The notes beneath the pieces are model-generated. The model searched no databases. It was given only the letters and a program-made list of their open reading frames with translations, and was not told the origin of the DNA. The position numbers were made by a program, and so were the translations under genes. Below, in pieces: positions 52,371-61,931 of a DNA stretch of 64,000 nt. The stretch is from Pseudomonadota bacterium. Lineage in GTDB: Bacteria; Desulfobacterota; Desulfobulbia; Desulfobulbales; Desulfocapsaceae. How positions within the stretch are numbered: position 1 is the first letter of the stretch; each line of letters opens with the position of its first letter. Location: the NCBI GenBank assembly GCA_023412495.1, contig JAEYNP010000113.1, forward strand, positions 124,001-188,000, given 5' to 3'.

Positions 52371-53348
52371 TCATGTTGCTTTTCCGGACTTGGCTCGGAA
52401 CGTTCTGCCCAGCACCAGGGCGACTGTCAGGACGGCAATGGCCAGAAGAGTCAACTGCGCCGGCAAGCTGGTGTGCAGCATCACGTAGGCAAAAGCAACA
52501 AGCGGGTAGAGGAAAATCCGCACCGCCGCCCGCACAGAATCATGCTCGGCAATGAATCTGGCCACAGGCGGCGAGTAGTGGTAATAGAGTTCCACGAAGG
52601 TGGTGCCGGGGCCGTTGGTCAAGAGGAATCTATCCCTGAAGTTCTTGAGCAGGACTACCTTTGAGGCCAGTTCGGAGCCGAAGGCCGCGGTGGCGATGAA
52701 GCAGCCGCCTCCCCCGCCTCCTGAGGAATACGGCAGAGCTCCGGAGAATTGCTCGGCCAAAACCCTCGAGCCTTCTGCATTGGGATGCAGACCGTCATAG
52801 GTCAGGGTGGCCCATTTGCCGACAACGGCGCCGTAGGCATCCACCAGGGTGACTCCTTTTGCCGAGGCTACTGAGGCGATGGACGGATTGTAATCGTTCC
52901 CTATGGAGACGGTGAGGTTCTGCCGCGTGTTGGGAGTCACGTTGGCAACAATCGGCGTGGCACCGGCAGCCCTGCTTTTGTCGATCATCACCCCGATGTT
53001 GAATTTAACAGTCGACGAAGAAACACCCCAGATAGCATCGTTGGCCCCCTCCATGATCAGGATATAGTTCGGCTTATCCCCGGCCAAGACGCTGGAGATT
53101 CTACTCGCCCCGGCACCGGTCTGCTCTCCCGACTTGCCGCGATTGACAACAGTTGCCTTTCCACCCACCATCTCCTGCAGGAAGGCTGAATAGGGTGTTG
53201 AACCGGTGCCCGCGGTGATAGAATCGCCGAAGGTTACTATCGTATCGGCCGCGCCGGCAGAGGACACTTGTAACAAGACAAAACAGGCAAAGGCCAGAAT
53301 ACTCCAACCACCCAAAGTGATCCGTTCCATAGTAAGTGTATCTTTCAT
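52371..53348 (-). CDS. Secreted SGNH/GDSL hydrolase with CFI-type C-terminal sorting region
   Basis: 325 residues. Signal peptide (about 12-33, ending SSAGA), then the SGNH domain: [13 protein letters not shown] (nucleophile Ser), NRGKSG (block II Gly), [11 protein letters not shown] (block III Asn) and DGLHPNAEG (block V Asp/His). After a poly-Gly linker comes [20 protein letters not shown] then [13 protein letters not shown], a TM helix and a short basic tail ([12 protein letters not shown]): the arrangement of the CFI-box-CTERM sorting domain. It probably removes acyl groups from a surface glycan or lipid, and is anchored or processed at the C-terminus. No good ribosome site is seen at either ATG 53348 or 53330. 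Confidence 0.87.
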   Translation of the reverse strand: MKDTLTMERITLGGWSILAFACFVLLQVSSAGAADTIVTFGDSITAGTGSTPYSAFLQEMVGGKATVVNRGKSGEQTGAGASRISSVLAGDKPNYILIMEGANDAIWGVSSSTVKFNIGVMIDKSRAAGATPIVANVTPNTRQNLTVSIGNDYNPSIASVASAKGVTLVDAYGAVVGKWATLTYDGLHPNAEGSRVLAEQFSGALPYSSGGGGGGCFIATAAFGSELASKVVLLKNFRDRFLLTNGPGTTFVELYYHYSPPVARFIAEHDSVRAAVRIFLYPLVAFAYVMLHTSLPAQLTLLAIAVLTVALVLGRTFRAKSGKAT

Positions 53349-53410
53349 ATTTGTTAAATCATTTCAGCTAAAAAGGATAGTCGGCGAGGGTTGCCTTTCC
53401 CTTTCGTCCG

Positions 53411-54220
53411 CTATTTGACTACGCTCGATTTGTAGACTCGCAGGTATGCCTCTTCCGGACGTTCGATAAAAGAAGGCATATTGGCGATGGACGCATTTCT
53501 CACCGTTTCCGTTTCGTCGGGGTCCATTTCGGTTGTAGTCTCTTCTTCCACAACTTCGAGTTCGATCTCTTCCGACCAACTCTCCCCATTCCAGGTGCTC
53601 AGCAGTTGGACGTAGTCGTCATGACGGTACCCTTGCCAGGTCACCTGGGGTATTCCCTTGGCGTTCAGCGAAATCACCGGGAGAATGTCCGGCACCTCGT
53701 TGCCGCTGTTTATGCGCATGGGGATCGACCAACTCTCCTCCGCATATCTGGAGAAATAGATCTCATCCTGCCCTCCATCGTTGGCCGACCATGCAACCCA
53801 GGCAACTCCCGCATTGTCAAATACCACCGATGGCGCCAGGTTTTCCTTCAACTGATAAGGGATGGACGCCGGTTCCGTCCAGGTATCGCCTTTACCGACG
53901 GCAAAGCGAACGGTGTAATCGCCTCCGAGGGCAGTCGTCCAAACCAGCATTCTCTCGCCCCCCTTGCCGGCATCTATGACCGGGTGACCGTTTCTGAAGG
54001 CGTCATTTGTGACCTTGACCGGTTCACTCCAGGCTCCACCCTTGTAGGTACTGAAGTAGACCTGTTGCCCATCCGCGTCTCCGCTGCTCCAGACGACATC
54101 CCCCTTATCGACCTTGACCACCGTCTCAGCGGATTCGTAACCGGCCAGGACATCCGGCGGTTGACACAACAGACCTGAAAAGAAAAGGAAGAAGATTGGT
54201 GATACACCGATTTTTTTCAT
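53411..54220 (-). CDS. Secreted sialidase/BNR-like beta-propeller protein
   Basis: 269 residues; ATG at 54220 has AGGAGATT upstream and gives a signal peptide ending VLA. The mature protein is made of four-strand-like repeats with Asp-box-type spacing (VYFSTYKGGAWSEPVKVTND, VRFAVGKGDTWTEPASIPYQ, IYFSRYAEESWSIPMRINSG, VQLLSTWNGESWSEEIELEV), as in BNR/sialidase-fold propellers. The acidic C-terminus (VVEEETTTEMDPDETET) is unusual. It lies 62 nt before the SGNH hydrolase gene and may share its surface role. No catalytic residues of a true sialidase can be assigned. Confidence 0.82.
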   Translation of the reverse strand: MKKIGVSPIFFLFFSGLLCQPPDVLAGYESAETVVKVDKGDVVWSSGDADGQQVYFSTYKGGAWSEPVKVTNDAFRNGHPVIDAGKGGERMLVWTTALGGDYTVRFAVGKGDTWTEPASIPYQLKENLAPSVVFDNAGVAWVAWSANDGGQDEIYFSRYAEESWSIPMRINSGNEVPDILPVISLNAKGIPQVTWQGYRHDDYVQLLSTWNGESWSEEIELEVVEEETTTEMDPDETETVRNASIANMPSFIERPEEAYLRVYKSSVVK

Positions 54221-54494
54221 AATAATCTCCTGCACATTGCTACCCTCGACTGTTACCTTCTGCGCTCTTGAAAAAAGCACAAGGAATCGGCATGATTTGC
54301 CAAAATGCTTCAGAATTTGCTTTCAGAGCCAAAAACGGCTTTCAGCAAAGATCTACTCCGAGCCTGAAAAATGAGTCTTCTCTATACCACAGAACAGAAG
54401 AAAAAACAAAATCTAAGCTGGTGAGCTTACTACTGAAGGAGCAGTTCTTCGTCGGTCAATCCTCCGCATTCAACTCATGCGGACGTACCTATAC

Positions 54495-54539
54495 GAAATT
54501 CATTATTAAAAAACAAGAAATGCATTTCTAAGGTACTAA
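54495..54539 (+). repeat. AT-rich 44-nt repeat, copy 1
   Basis: The sequence from AAATTC through AAAAAACAAGAAA to ATTTCTAAGGTACTAA occurs here and, inverted, at 57065-57107 (about 37 of 44 bases identical, one gap). A weaker relative is at about 33456-33497. It ends just before the stop of the GspC-like gene. The rest of 54221-54575 holds no supported gene. Confidence 0.65.
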
Positions 54540-54575
54540 GGCCCCTTCTGCCGGAACCTCATTCCTGTAGCTGCC

Positions 54576-55229
54576 TCATTCCTGATCCGGCAGCGCAATA
54601 CGAACTCTCTCGGGAATCAGCCGATCATGGATATCGCCCCCCTCTGAGGAGGCGAATGATTTTTCCTGCCGGGAAGGCGCGGCGGGTACGGCAGGGGTGG
54701 AAACTGAACCCATAGGCTCCCGCGAACGATAGCTCGCCGCTTCGCTCATGCCGAGAACTTCGTCCCTGCCGTTGACACGAAGCACGACCTTGCCCCAGAG
54801 AATGCTTTTTATTTGCGCCCCGGCCACCACATCGCCGATCTGATAAAGCTGTTGCTTTTTGTCTTTTTTGGAGAGGATTACCGCCCTGCTAGCCCGGCTA
54901 CCCGCATCGATGACTCCCATAAGAACGAGATCGAGAGACGTCACCGGCAGAGCAGCCGACGCCGCGGTGACCGCAATTCCCGTGTTTGTTCCTGCGAGAT
55001 CTTGGTCAGAGAGATTGGGATCGATAATTTCAGAATGTTCATCGACAAACGGGGCGGCCGATACCTCCTTGGGCTGCTCTGCCGAGACACGGCCGGCCAT
55101 GTTTCGATCCGCTACCGATACATCGGCCAAGGCAAAGCGATCCGACGTCGGCCAGAACATCTTCACAAAGAAGAGAAGCGCCGTTGAGATGAAAATGAGA
55201 AAGGATGCGGAAGCGATGCGAAAAACCAT
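54576..55229 (-). CDS. Orphan GspC-like (type II secretion protein C) protein
   Basis: About 217 residues; ATG 55229 is the first ATG, a TTG at 55331 would add 34 residues unlike the family. Short cytoplasmic N-terminus, one TM helix (FLIFISTALLFFVKMFW), a linker rich in Ala/Ser/Asp, then the homology region LDLVLMGVIDAGSRASRAVI, QQLYQIGDVVAGAQIKSILW and GKVVLRVNGRDEVLGM typical of GspC. A PDZ domain is missing; the C-terminus is a low-complexity tail. In type II secretion GspC links the inner-membrane platform to the secretin. No other gsp gene is visible, so it may serve a distant system or another trans-envelope machine. Confidence 0.8.
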   Translation of the reverse strand: MVFRIASASFLIFISTALLFFVKMFWPTSDRFALADVSVADRNMAGRVSAEQPKEVSAAPFVDEHSEIIDPNLSDQDLAGTNTGIAVTAASAALPVTSLDLVLMGVIDAGSRASRAVILSKKDKKQQLYQIGDVVAGAQIKSILWGKVVLRVNGRDEVLGMSEAASYRSREPMGSVSTPAVPAAPSRQEKSFASSEGGDIHDRLIPERVRIALPDQE

Positions 55230-55379
55230 GAGAGTGACTTTTAGAAAATCCGGAGGCGAGCATCGACTGTCAGCTATCTTGGCCTCGCACCGATTCGACC
55301 TCAAGCTAGCCGATTCGGGACCGCGAATCAAGACTTTTCGCGACGGAAATATAATCCTCCATCCACCCGTACCTCCGGC

Positions 55380-55423
55380 AGAAAAAGAAGAGGCCGGCTG
55401 CCCCTTTCGGGCAGTCCGGCCTC
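55380..55423 (-). terminator. Intrinsic terminator after yajC
   Basis: GAGGCCGGCTGCCC (55390-55403) pairs with GGGCAG-T-CCGGCCTC (55409-55423), a 14-bp stem with one bulge and a 5-nt loop. On the minus strand TTCTTTTTC follows directly. It closes the tgt-yajC unit before the GspC-like gene. Confidence 0.8.
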
Positions 55424-55469
55424 GTTTATTCTGTTCCGCGACCTGCAGAGTTCAGCAGCCTTTTATCCC

Positions 55470-55829
55470 TCAGCCTCCGGCACTCTTGTTCTCGCTTTTG
55501 AGAGGTGCGGTTCCTTCTTTGGAGAGCGACCCGCCGATGGCATCACGGGATACCTTGATGACCACATCCTTTGCAATCTCGAGAGAAATGACATTGTCGT
55601 TGATCCCGGTGATCACCCCGTGAATTCCCCCTTTGGTATAAACTTTGTAGCCCTTCTTCAAGTCGTTGAGGAATGCCTGATGCGCCTTTGCCTGTTTCTG
55701 CTGCGGCCTGATCAGCAAAAAGTAGAAAACCACGAAGATGAGGATAAGCGGGAGGAACTGGCCCAACGCGCCAAGCCCCCCTCCGGCTGCACCGGCAGCC
55801 CCCTCGGCTGCGAAAGCAATTCCTGTCAT
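55470..55829 (-). CDS. yajC: Preprotein translocase subunit YajC
   Basis: 119 residues: a short N-terminal segment rich in Ala/Gly, one TM helix (LPLILIFVVFYFLLIRPQQK) with the conserved RPQQK, then KAHQAFLNDLKKGYKVYTKG and GGIHGVITGINDNVISLEIA of the family. YajC joins SecD and SecF in the inner membrane. Its place after tgt is the common bacterial order, but secD and secF do not follow here: the unit is closed by a terminator. Confidence 0.95.
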   Translation of the reverse strand: MTGIAFAAEGAAGAAGGGLGALGQFLPLILIFVVFYFLLIRPQQKQAKAHQAFLNDLKKGYKVYTKGGIHGVITGINDNVISLEIAKDVVIKVSRDAIGGSLSKEGTAPLKSENKSAGG

Positions 55830-55928
55830 AATAAGCCCTCCGAAATTTTAGGAAATGATATCGGTAAAAATCCGTCCTGAATGGAAGTTTTTTACACACC
55901 TGCCCCTTTTAAACTGAGTGCATGGTAA

Positions 55929-57457
<1,529 letters not shown>

Positions 57458-58834
57458 ATGAAAACAGTCGTCATCATTGAAAACGAGGCCGTGGAACTCA
57501 AAGCCATGGTCGGCCTCTTCACTCAGTGGCAAAAAGAGATCAACGTCCTGACGGCGTCTGAGGAACAGGCCGCCATCAACATCATCTCAAAGCACGACGT
57601 CGATCTGTTGGTCTGTGACCTGGCCATACCGAAAAACGACAACCTGCAGGGATTCTCCCTTCTTACCCATACCTTCCCCTATATCCCCTGTATTGCGCTG
57701 TCGCCAGCCAAGGGTGCGGGAGCGGCAGAGGCGATCAAGCGGGGTGCCAGCCGCTGCCTGGAAAAACCGGTGGATGCGGATCAGCTCCTGTTGCACGCCG
57801 GAGATCTGCTGGAAACCTCCACCAGCGGCATCGTCCGCGGCATTCCCATCCACAGTTTTCTTCAGATGCTCGAAACCGAGGAAAAGACCTGCACCCTCCG
57901 GATCGATACCACGGACGACACAGGACTCCTCTATATCCAGGACGGAGTGCTGATAGGGGCGGAAACGAAGAATTTCGTCGGCGAGGAGGCCGCCCATATC
58001 ATCTTGTCCTGGCAGGAAACGGTCGTGCAGATCCGCCATTTCAACGGCCAGAGGAAGAGGCAGATCAACAAACCCCTGATTTCCATCATCATGGAGGCCT
58101 TCCGGATCCGCAATGAGAGAGAGAAGGAAGAGGCTTCCGCAGCGAAGCCCCATCAGCTGCCGCTCAGGCATCTCTCCACCCAGGGCAAACGCATTCCCCT
58201 GGAGATCGGCTCGCGGGTGAAACTGGAGTTTCCCCAACTCGATTCGCTCGTCGAGAGCACAATGGTGGGGATGCTGCAGGACCATTTCCTGATTGTCACC
58301 AATCCGCAACCCTATGCCGATATCTCGGAGAGGCTCGGGGTGACCGAACGGGTTATCATCAAATACATTCACAAGGGACGGCTATGGATGTTCAAGGCCC
58401 AGTTGCTGAACAGCGTGGAGTCCCCGTCTCCGCTGTTCTTTTTCGAGTATCCCGGCGTCATCCATTACCATGAACTTCGGGAAGCGAAGAGAAGCTCCAT
58501 AACCATCCCCTGCACTTTCCATCTGCCCGACAAACCGGAACTCTACGGAGCGCTGAGCGACATGAGCCTGTCCGGGGCCCTCTGCCAGATCAGGCACAAA
58601 AGCGATACCATCCTTCCCCGGATAGATATCGGCAAGAAGGTCATGCTCCGGTGCCTGCTGCCCGGAATCAAGGAGGAACAGATCATCGGCGGCATCGTCC
58701 GTAACACCCAGGCGGATACGGACGAAACCAGAATCGGCATCGAATTCGAGGACCTGCAGCAGCACCTGGCCGACACCATCGGCAATTATCTGTATGCCAT
58801 CGACGACCAGGAAGATGGGTACTTTACAGATTGA
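57458..58834 (+). CDS. Response regulator with DUF4388 and PilZ domain
   Basis: 458 residues. REC domain (1-115) with VVIIENEAVELK, phospho-acceptor Asp in LLVCDLAIPKNDN and LEKPVDADQLL. DUF4388/PATAN-like region (about 122-210: RGIPIHSFLQMLETEEKTCT, TGLLYIQDGVLIGAETKNFV). A YcgR-type N-domain (IPLEIGSRVKLEFPQLDSLV), then a PilZ domain with both c-di-GMP motifs intact: REAKR (RxxxR) and LSDMSLSGA (DxSxxG). So phosphorylation and c-di-GMP could meet in one protein. It is a single gene flanked by a 20-21-nt direct repeat. No kinase gene is adjacent. Confidence 0.9.
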   Translation: MKTVVIIENEAVELKAMVGLFTQWQKEINVLTASEEQAAINIISKHDVDLLVCDLAIPKNDNLQGFSLLTHTFPYIPCIALSPAKGAGAAEAIKRGASRCLEKPVDADQLLLHAGDLLETSTSGIVRGIPIHSFLQMLETEEKTCTLRIDTTDDTGLLYIQDGVLIGAETKNFVGEEAAHIILSWQETVVQIRHFNGQRKRQINKPLISIIMEAFRIRNEREKEEASAAKPHQLPLRHLSTQGKRIPLEIGSRVKLEFPQLDSLVESTMVGMLQDHFLIVTNPQPYADISERLGVTERVIIKYIHKGRLWMFKAQLLNSVESPSPLFFFEYPGVIHYHELREAKRSSITIPCTFHLPDKPELYGALSDMSLSGALCQIRHKSDTILPRIDIGKKVMLRCLLPGIKEEQIIGGIVRNTQADTDETRIGIEFEDLQQHLADTIGNYLYAIDDQEDGYFTD

Positions 58835-58877
58835 TCTCTGTGGGAGAGGATCCTTGGGTTGCGGGCGTCAGCTTGCA

Positions 58878-59972
58878 TTATAAGCTGGCGTCCGGTTTCT
58901 GATTTCCGGCTTCTGATAAGATGCGCCGGATTTCCTGCTCCTTGGCCGCGATATTCTCAGCCAGGCGGAACTGGCGGACCGCCCTTGCCAGATTGTCCCC
59001 GTCTTTCGCCACCCGAAAATAACTGTTGCCCCGCAGATGATCTGTGAAAAATCGAACACCCAGTTCGAAGGTGATGAGATATACCGCCTCGAAAATCAGG
59101 TTCCGCTGCTTTTCGGCAAGGAAGACTCCACCTGAGAAATAACCTTCGAGCAGAGCGCGGCAGCAGGTGAGATCGAAGGACACGGCGGAGGCATCCCTGC
59201 CCTTCTCCCCGGCCCGGTTGCAGCAGGACCGCAAGCAATCCCCCAGATCGTAGTGAATGAGCCCGCCGCCCACCGTATCGAAATCGAGCATCCCGTCACC
59301 GGATGCGGAGAAGATGAAATTGTCGATCTTGGGGTCGCCGTGAAAAGGTTGCACGGCAAGGATCCCGGCCGCTCTGGCATCATCGAGGATGTTCGTCATC
59401 GGCCGCACCCGCGCAATACTCTCCAGGCAGTACCTTCCATCCGCATCCATCTCCCGCGGTTTTTTCGCCACGATCAGATCGAATTCGTCCATATATCCGG
59501 GAAGATGGTGAAATCCCGGCAACGGCTCGGCCAGTTGCGCAACATCGAGGTCGGCGGCAAGCAGATGAAACCGGCCCAAGGTCCTCCCAACCCGCACGAA
59601 CCAGTTCTCTTGTGAGGAATTGCCTGCGTGGCTGCCGGCCAGATACGTCTGGCCGCGCCAGAAACCGCCCCGGCTATCCCGATGGTACAGTTCCCCGGTG
59701 AGCGTCCGCACCGGCTCCGCAATCAAAAAAATAAGACCCGTTTCTTTCTGCTTTTTTTTGAGATGGCCAGTAATGCGGACGAAATTGTCGATGACCCGGC
59801 GCGGCTCGGGAAACACCTCGGCATTGATATTCTGCAACACAAGAGTGGCGTCTGCGCTACGGACCAGATAGGTATCGTTGATATTCCCCTCTCCAAGCCG
59901 CTCTATCGGACATATCCGTCCGTCCCGACAGAACGTCGCAGCCACCTCCCTCAGTTCAACTGTGCCGTCCAT
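58878..59972 (-). CDS. Aminoglycoside-phosphotransferase-fold sugar kinase (NahK-like)
   Basis: 364 residues: ERLGEGNINDTYLVRS, LVLQNINAEVFPEPRRVIDN, catalytic loop VQPFHGDPKIDNFIF (HGDxxxxN) and MLDFDTVGGGLIHYDLGDCL. The QxINxxVF pattern and length match N-acetylhexosamine 1-kinase-like members of the APH family. It is followed after 3 nt by a gene order that includes a glucokinase, supporting a role in sugar phosphorylation. The C-terminal SEAGNQKPDASL is encoded by an intergenic 7-nt repeat, as in the aspartate kinase. Confidence 0.88.
   Translation of the reverse strand: MDGTVELREVAATFCRDGRICPIERLGEGNINDTYLVRSADATLVLQNINAEVFPEPRRVIDNFVRITGHLKKKQKETGLIFLIAEPVRTLTGELYHRDSRGGFWRGQTYLAGSHAGNSSQENWFVRVGRTLGRFHLLAADLDVAQLAEPLPGFHHLPGYMDEFDLIVAKKPREMDADGRYCLESIARVRPMTNILDDARAAGILAVQPFHGDPKIDNFIFSASGDGMLDFDTVGGGLIHYDLGDCLRSCCNRAGEKGRDASAVSFDLTCCRALLEGYFSGGVFLAEKQRNLIFEAVYLITFELGVRFFTDHLRGNSYFRVAKDGDNLARAVRQFRLAENIAAKEQEIRRILSEAGNQKPDASL
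58896..58916. repeat. Heptanucleotide repeat at the 3' end of the APH-fold kinase gene
   Basis: Three units TTTCTGA, TTTCCGG, CTTCTGA, of the same family as 43003-43030, again preceded by ATTATAAGCTGG and again encoding the last residues (QKPDASL) of a minus-strand gene. Confidence 0.7.
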
Positions 59973-59975
59973 CCA

Positions 59976-60989
59976 TCACCCCTGCAATTCCGACAGTCCC
60001 AGGCAGGCAGCCCCGAAGAGGGCGGCATCGGCACGAAGAATCATGTGTACCGGGATCTCGCGCATGAGATCCGACATCACCCCCTTGCTGTTGAACCCCT
60101 CCAGGAACCCGGCAAAGGACACCTTGCCGGTCAGACGCGGCAGAATGCCGCCGCCGAGATACATTCCTCCCCGGGCGTAGAGTTTCAGGGCCAGGTTTCC
60201 CGCTTCACTGCCGAGGATCGAAAGAAACAACTCGACAGCCTTGCTGCACAAGAGGCATTTTTTCTTGCCAACCGCCCCCCCGACGATGATTGGAATTTTA
60301 TCCTCGACCTGATTCATGGCTTCGGCAATCATTTTCGATTCCGGGATGTGGTGATATTCCCTGCAGAACTCGTAAAGATTGGCGAGGCCCGGCCCGGCAA
60401 CGAGCATTTCGTAGCTGACCGGCGATCTCCGGCGGCGCATCCAGGTGAGAAGTTCCTGCTGTTCGTCGTTCACCGGAGCGAAATCGGTGTGGCCACCCTC
60501 CGAACCTTGGGCGTACATCTTCCCCGAGGTCTCCAGCAGAAAACCTTCGCCAAGCCCCGTGCCAGGTGCGATAATTCCCCGGATATCACCACGAAGATCG
60601 CTTCCCGCCTGTATCTCCAGGAGATCATGAGGGCCGAGCCGGGCGATGGACCCGGCCACGGCGGTGAGATCGTTCAGCAACAGAACTCTCTCGAGGCCGA
60701 ATCGTTGTTCGAGCCGCCGGGCGTCGATATCCCAGGGTAGATTGGTGAGCCGGGCCCTTTCTTCCGAGACCACGCCGGCCACCGCGATACTGGCGAAGCC
60801 GGGGAGGTGGTCGCACTCGGCGAGAAAACGTTCGATGATTTCTTCGACATTCACATATCCGGTATTGAGGTAACGCCGCTGGAAAAGCGAGTTTGCGCCG
60901 GGACTCTCAAGCGGAAAGACCGCCAACTCGCTTTTGGTGCCGCCGATATCCGCGGCTAGAAGTGTCGCTGTTGCCGGTAGGCGTTCCAT
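59976..60989 (-). CDS. glk: Glucokinase
   Basis: About 337 residues; ATG at 60989 gives the usual N-terminal length, ATG 61007 and 61001 are possible. Seen: LLAADIGGTKSELAVFPLES (phosphate-1), NLPWDIDARRLEQRFG, LLNDLTAVAGSIAR with catalytic Asp, GIIAPGTGLGEGFL (phosphate-2) and GSEGGHTDFAPVNDEQQELL, as in E. coli Glk. It phosphorylates glucose with ATP. It lies 3 nt before the APH-fold kinase gene, forming a two-kinase sugar unit. Confidence 0.92.
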   Translation of the reverse strand: MERLPATATLLAADIGGTKSELAVFPLESPGANSLFQRRYLNTGYVNVEEIIERFLAECDHLPGFASIAVAGVVSEERARLTNLPWDIDARRLEQRFGLERVLLLNDLTAVAGSIARLGPHDLLEIQAGSDLRGDIRGIIAPGTGLGEGFLLETSGKMYAQGSEGGHTDFAPVNDEQQELLTWMRRRRSPVSYEMLVAGPGLANLYEFCREYHHIPESKMIAEAMNQVEDKIPIIVGGAVGKKKCLLCSKAVELFLSILGSEAGNLALKLYARGGMYLGGGILPRLTGKVSFAGFLEGFNSKGVMSDLMREIPVHMILRADAALFGAACLGLSELQG

Positions 60990-61060
60990 ACTCAACCCCA
61001 TGCTCATTGGTTGCACGACGGCGCCCCTGCGTCCCGGCCCTTGATGGTCAGGCTGGAATC

Positions 61061-61831
61061 TCACCCGTCGATCGACTGGATATCCGTGGCCTCCGTCCTG
61101 TTGTTATCCTGATTCTTCATGATCGAGAACTCGAAAATATTCGAAGAATCGAGAAACAGCGAGTCGTTCACCTCGGGGGCCTTGGAGCAGTGAAAGAAAA
61201 CGGATTGCGGGGTCAGGCCATCTTTGTTCAGAATATAATACCGCAGGAACCCGAAGCCCCGGTCGGCGTTGTAATTTATGGGAATGCCGCGGTAGCGCGG
61301 TTCGCCGCCCTGATTGGCGATGGGCAGCAGGCCGGGGATGAGGAAGCCCGACAGAAAGCTGTCCGCCGCCTCCTTCAAGTCGTTGCTCACATGGCGAAAA
61401 CCGATCACCTCCACCCGGCACCCCATGTTCTGCAGGGCGAGCACCAGGCGAATGAAATCGCCGTCGCCGGTAAGCAGGATGATCCGGTCGAGATTCCGCG
61501 CCTGGAGCAGGGCGTCGATGGCCAGATCCATGTCGGCATTTGCCTTGGTGGTAAGAATGCCCTCGTCATCGACGAAATGCCTGACGAATTTTTTGATAAC
61601 CTTGAAGCCGCACTGCCGGATGACGTCGTGATAGCGGTAGAGTTTCTGGCGGTACTCCGGGTCGTCCTTGGTCCGTTCCCGGTCCTCGGCAAGATAGGAG
61701 TTCGCCCGCAACAGGACCGACTTGCCGACACTCGCCAGCTCGACCAGAACATCATAGCGCATGCCGTAACCGCCGCACATCCTGATGTTCTCGGCATCCA
61801 CGTAAATTCCGGTTTTCAACATTCCTTGCAT
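61061..61831 (-). CDS. NYN-domain (PIN-like) nuclease with C-terminal cold-shock-like domain
   Basis: 256 residues. Residues 1-165 form a LabA/NYN domain: TGIYVDAENIRM (first Asp), KANADMDLAIDALLQA, RIILLTGDGDFIRLVLAL and ADSFLSGFLI, with the acidic residues expected for a metal-dependent RNase. Residues about 175-250 look like a cold-shock fold: YNADRGFGFLRYY and QSVFFHCSKA resemble RNP1 and RNP2. So a nuclease is fused to a nucleic-acid-binding domain. It precedes glk in the same direction. Substrate unknown. Confidence 0.87.
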   Translation of the reverse strand: MQGMLKTGIYVDAENIRMCGGYGMRYDVLVELASVGKSVLLRANSYLAEDRERTKDDPEYRQKLYRYHDVIRQCGFKVIKKFVRHFVDDEGILTTKANADMDLAIDALLQARNLDRIILLTGDGDFIRLVLALQNMGCRVEVIGFRHVSNDLKEAADSFLSGFLIPGLLPIANQGGEPRYRGIPINYNADRGFGFLRYYILNKDGLTPQSVFFHCSKAPEVNDSLFLDSSNIFEFSIMKNQDNNRTEATDIQSIDG

Positions 61832-61851
61832 AGTTTTTTCTGTTTTAAAAA

Positions 61852-61920
61852 GCTGTCAGCGATCAGCTCTAAGCTAAACAACGACAACCAAATGAAAGCT
61901 GAACGCTGAAAGCTGAAAGC
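61852..61920. repeat. Heptanucleotide repeat between guaA and the NYN gene
   Basis: Degenerate 7-nt units GCTGTCA, GCGATCA, GCTCTAA, GCTAAAC (61852-61879), then four units TGAAAGC, TGAACGC, TGAAAGC, TGAAAGC (61893-61920). The unit is the reverse complement of that at 51261-51288. The array ends 12 nt before the guaA stop. Confidence 0.7.
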
Positions 61921-61931
61921 CTGCAGTTTAC

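Noticed and set aside
54268..54531. Open frame of 87 codons between the BNR-like and GspC-like genes
   Set aside because: It ends within the 44-nt repeat, has no ribosome site and no protein-like pattern.
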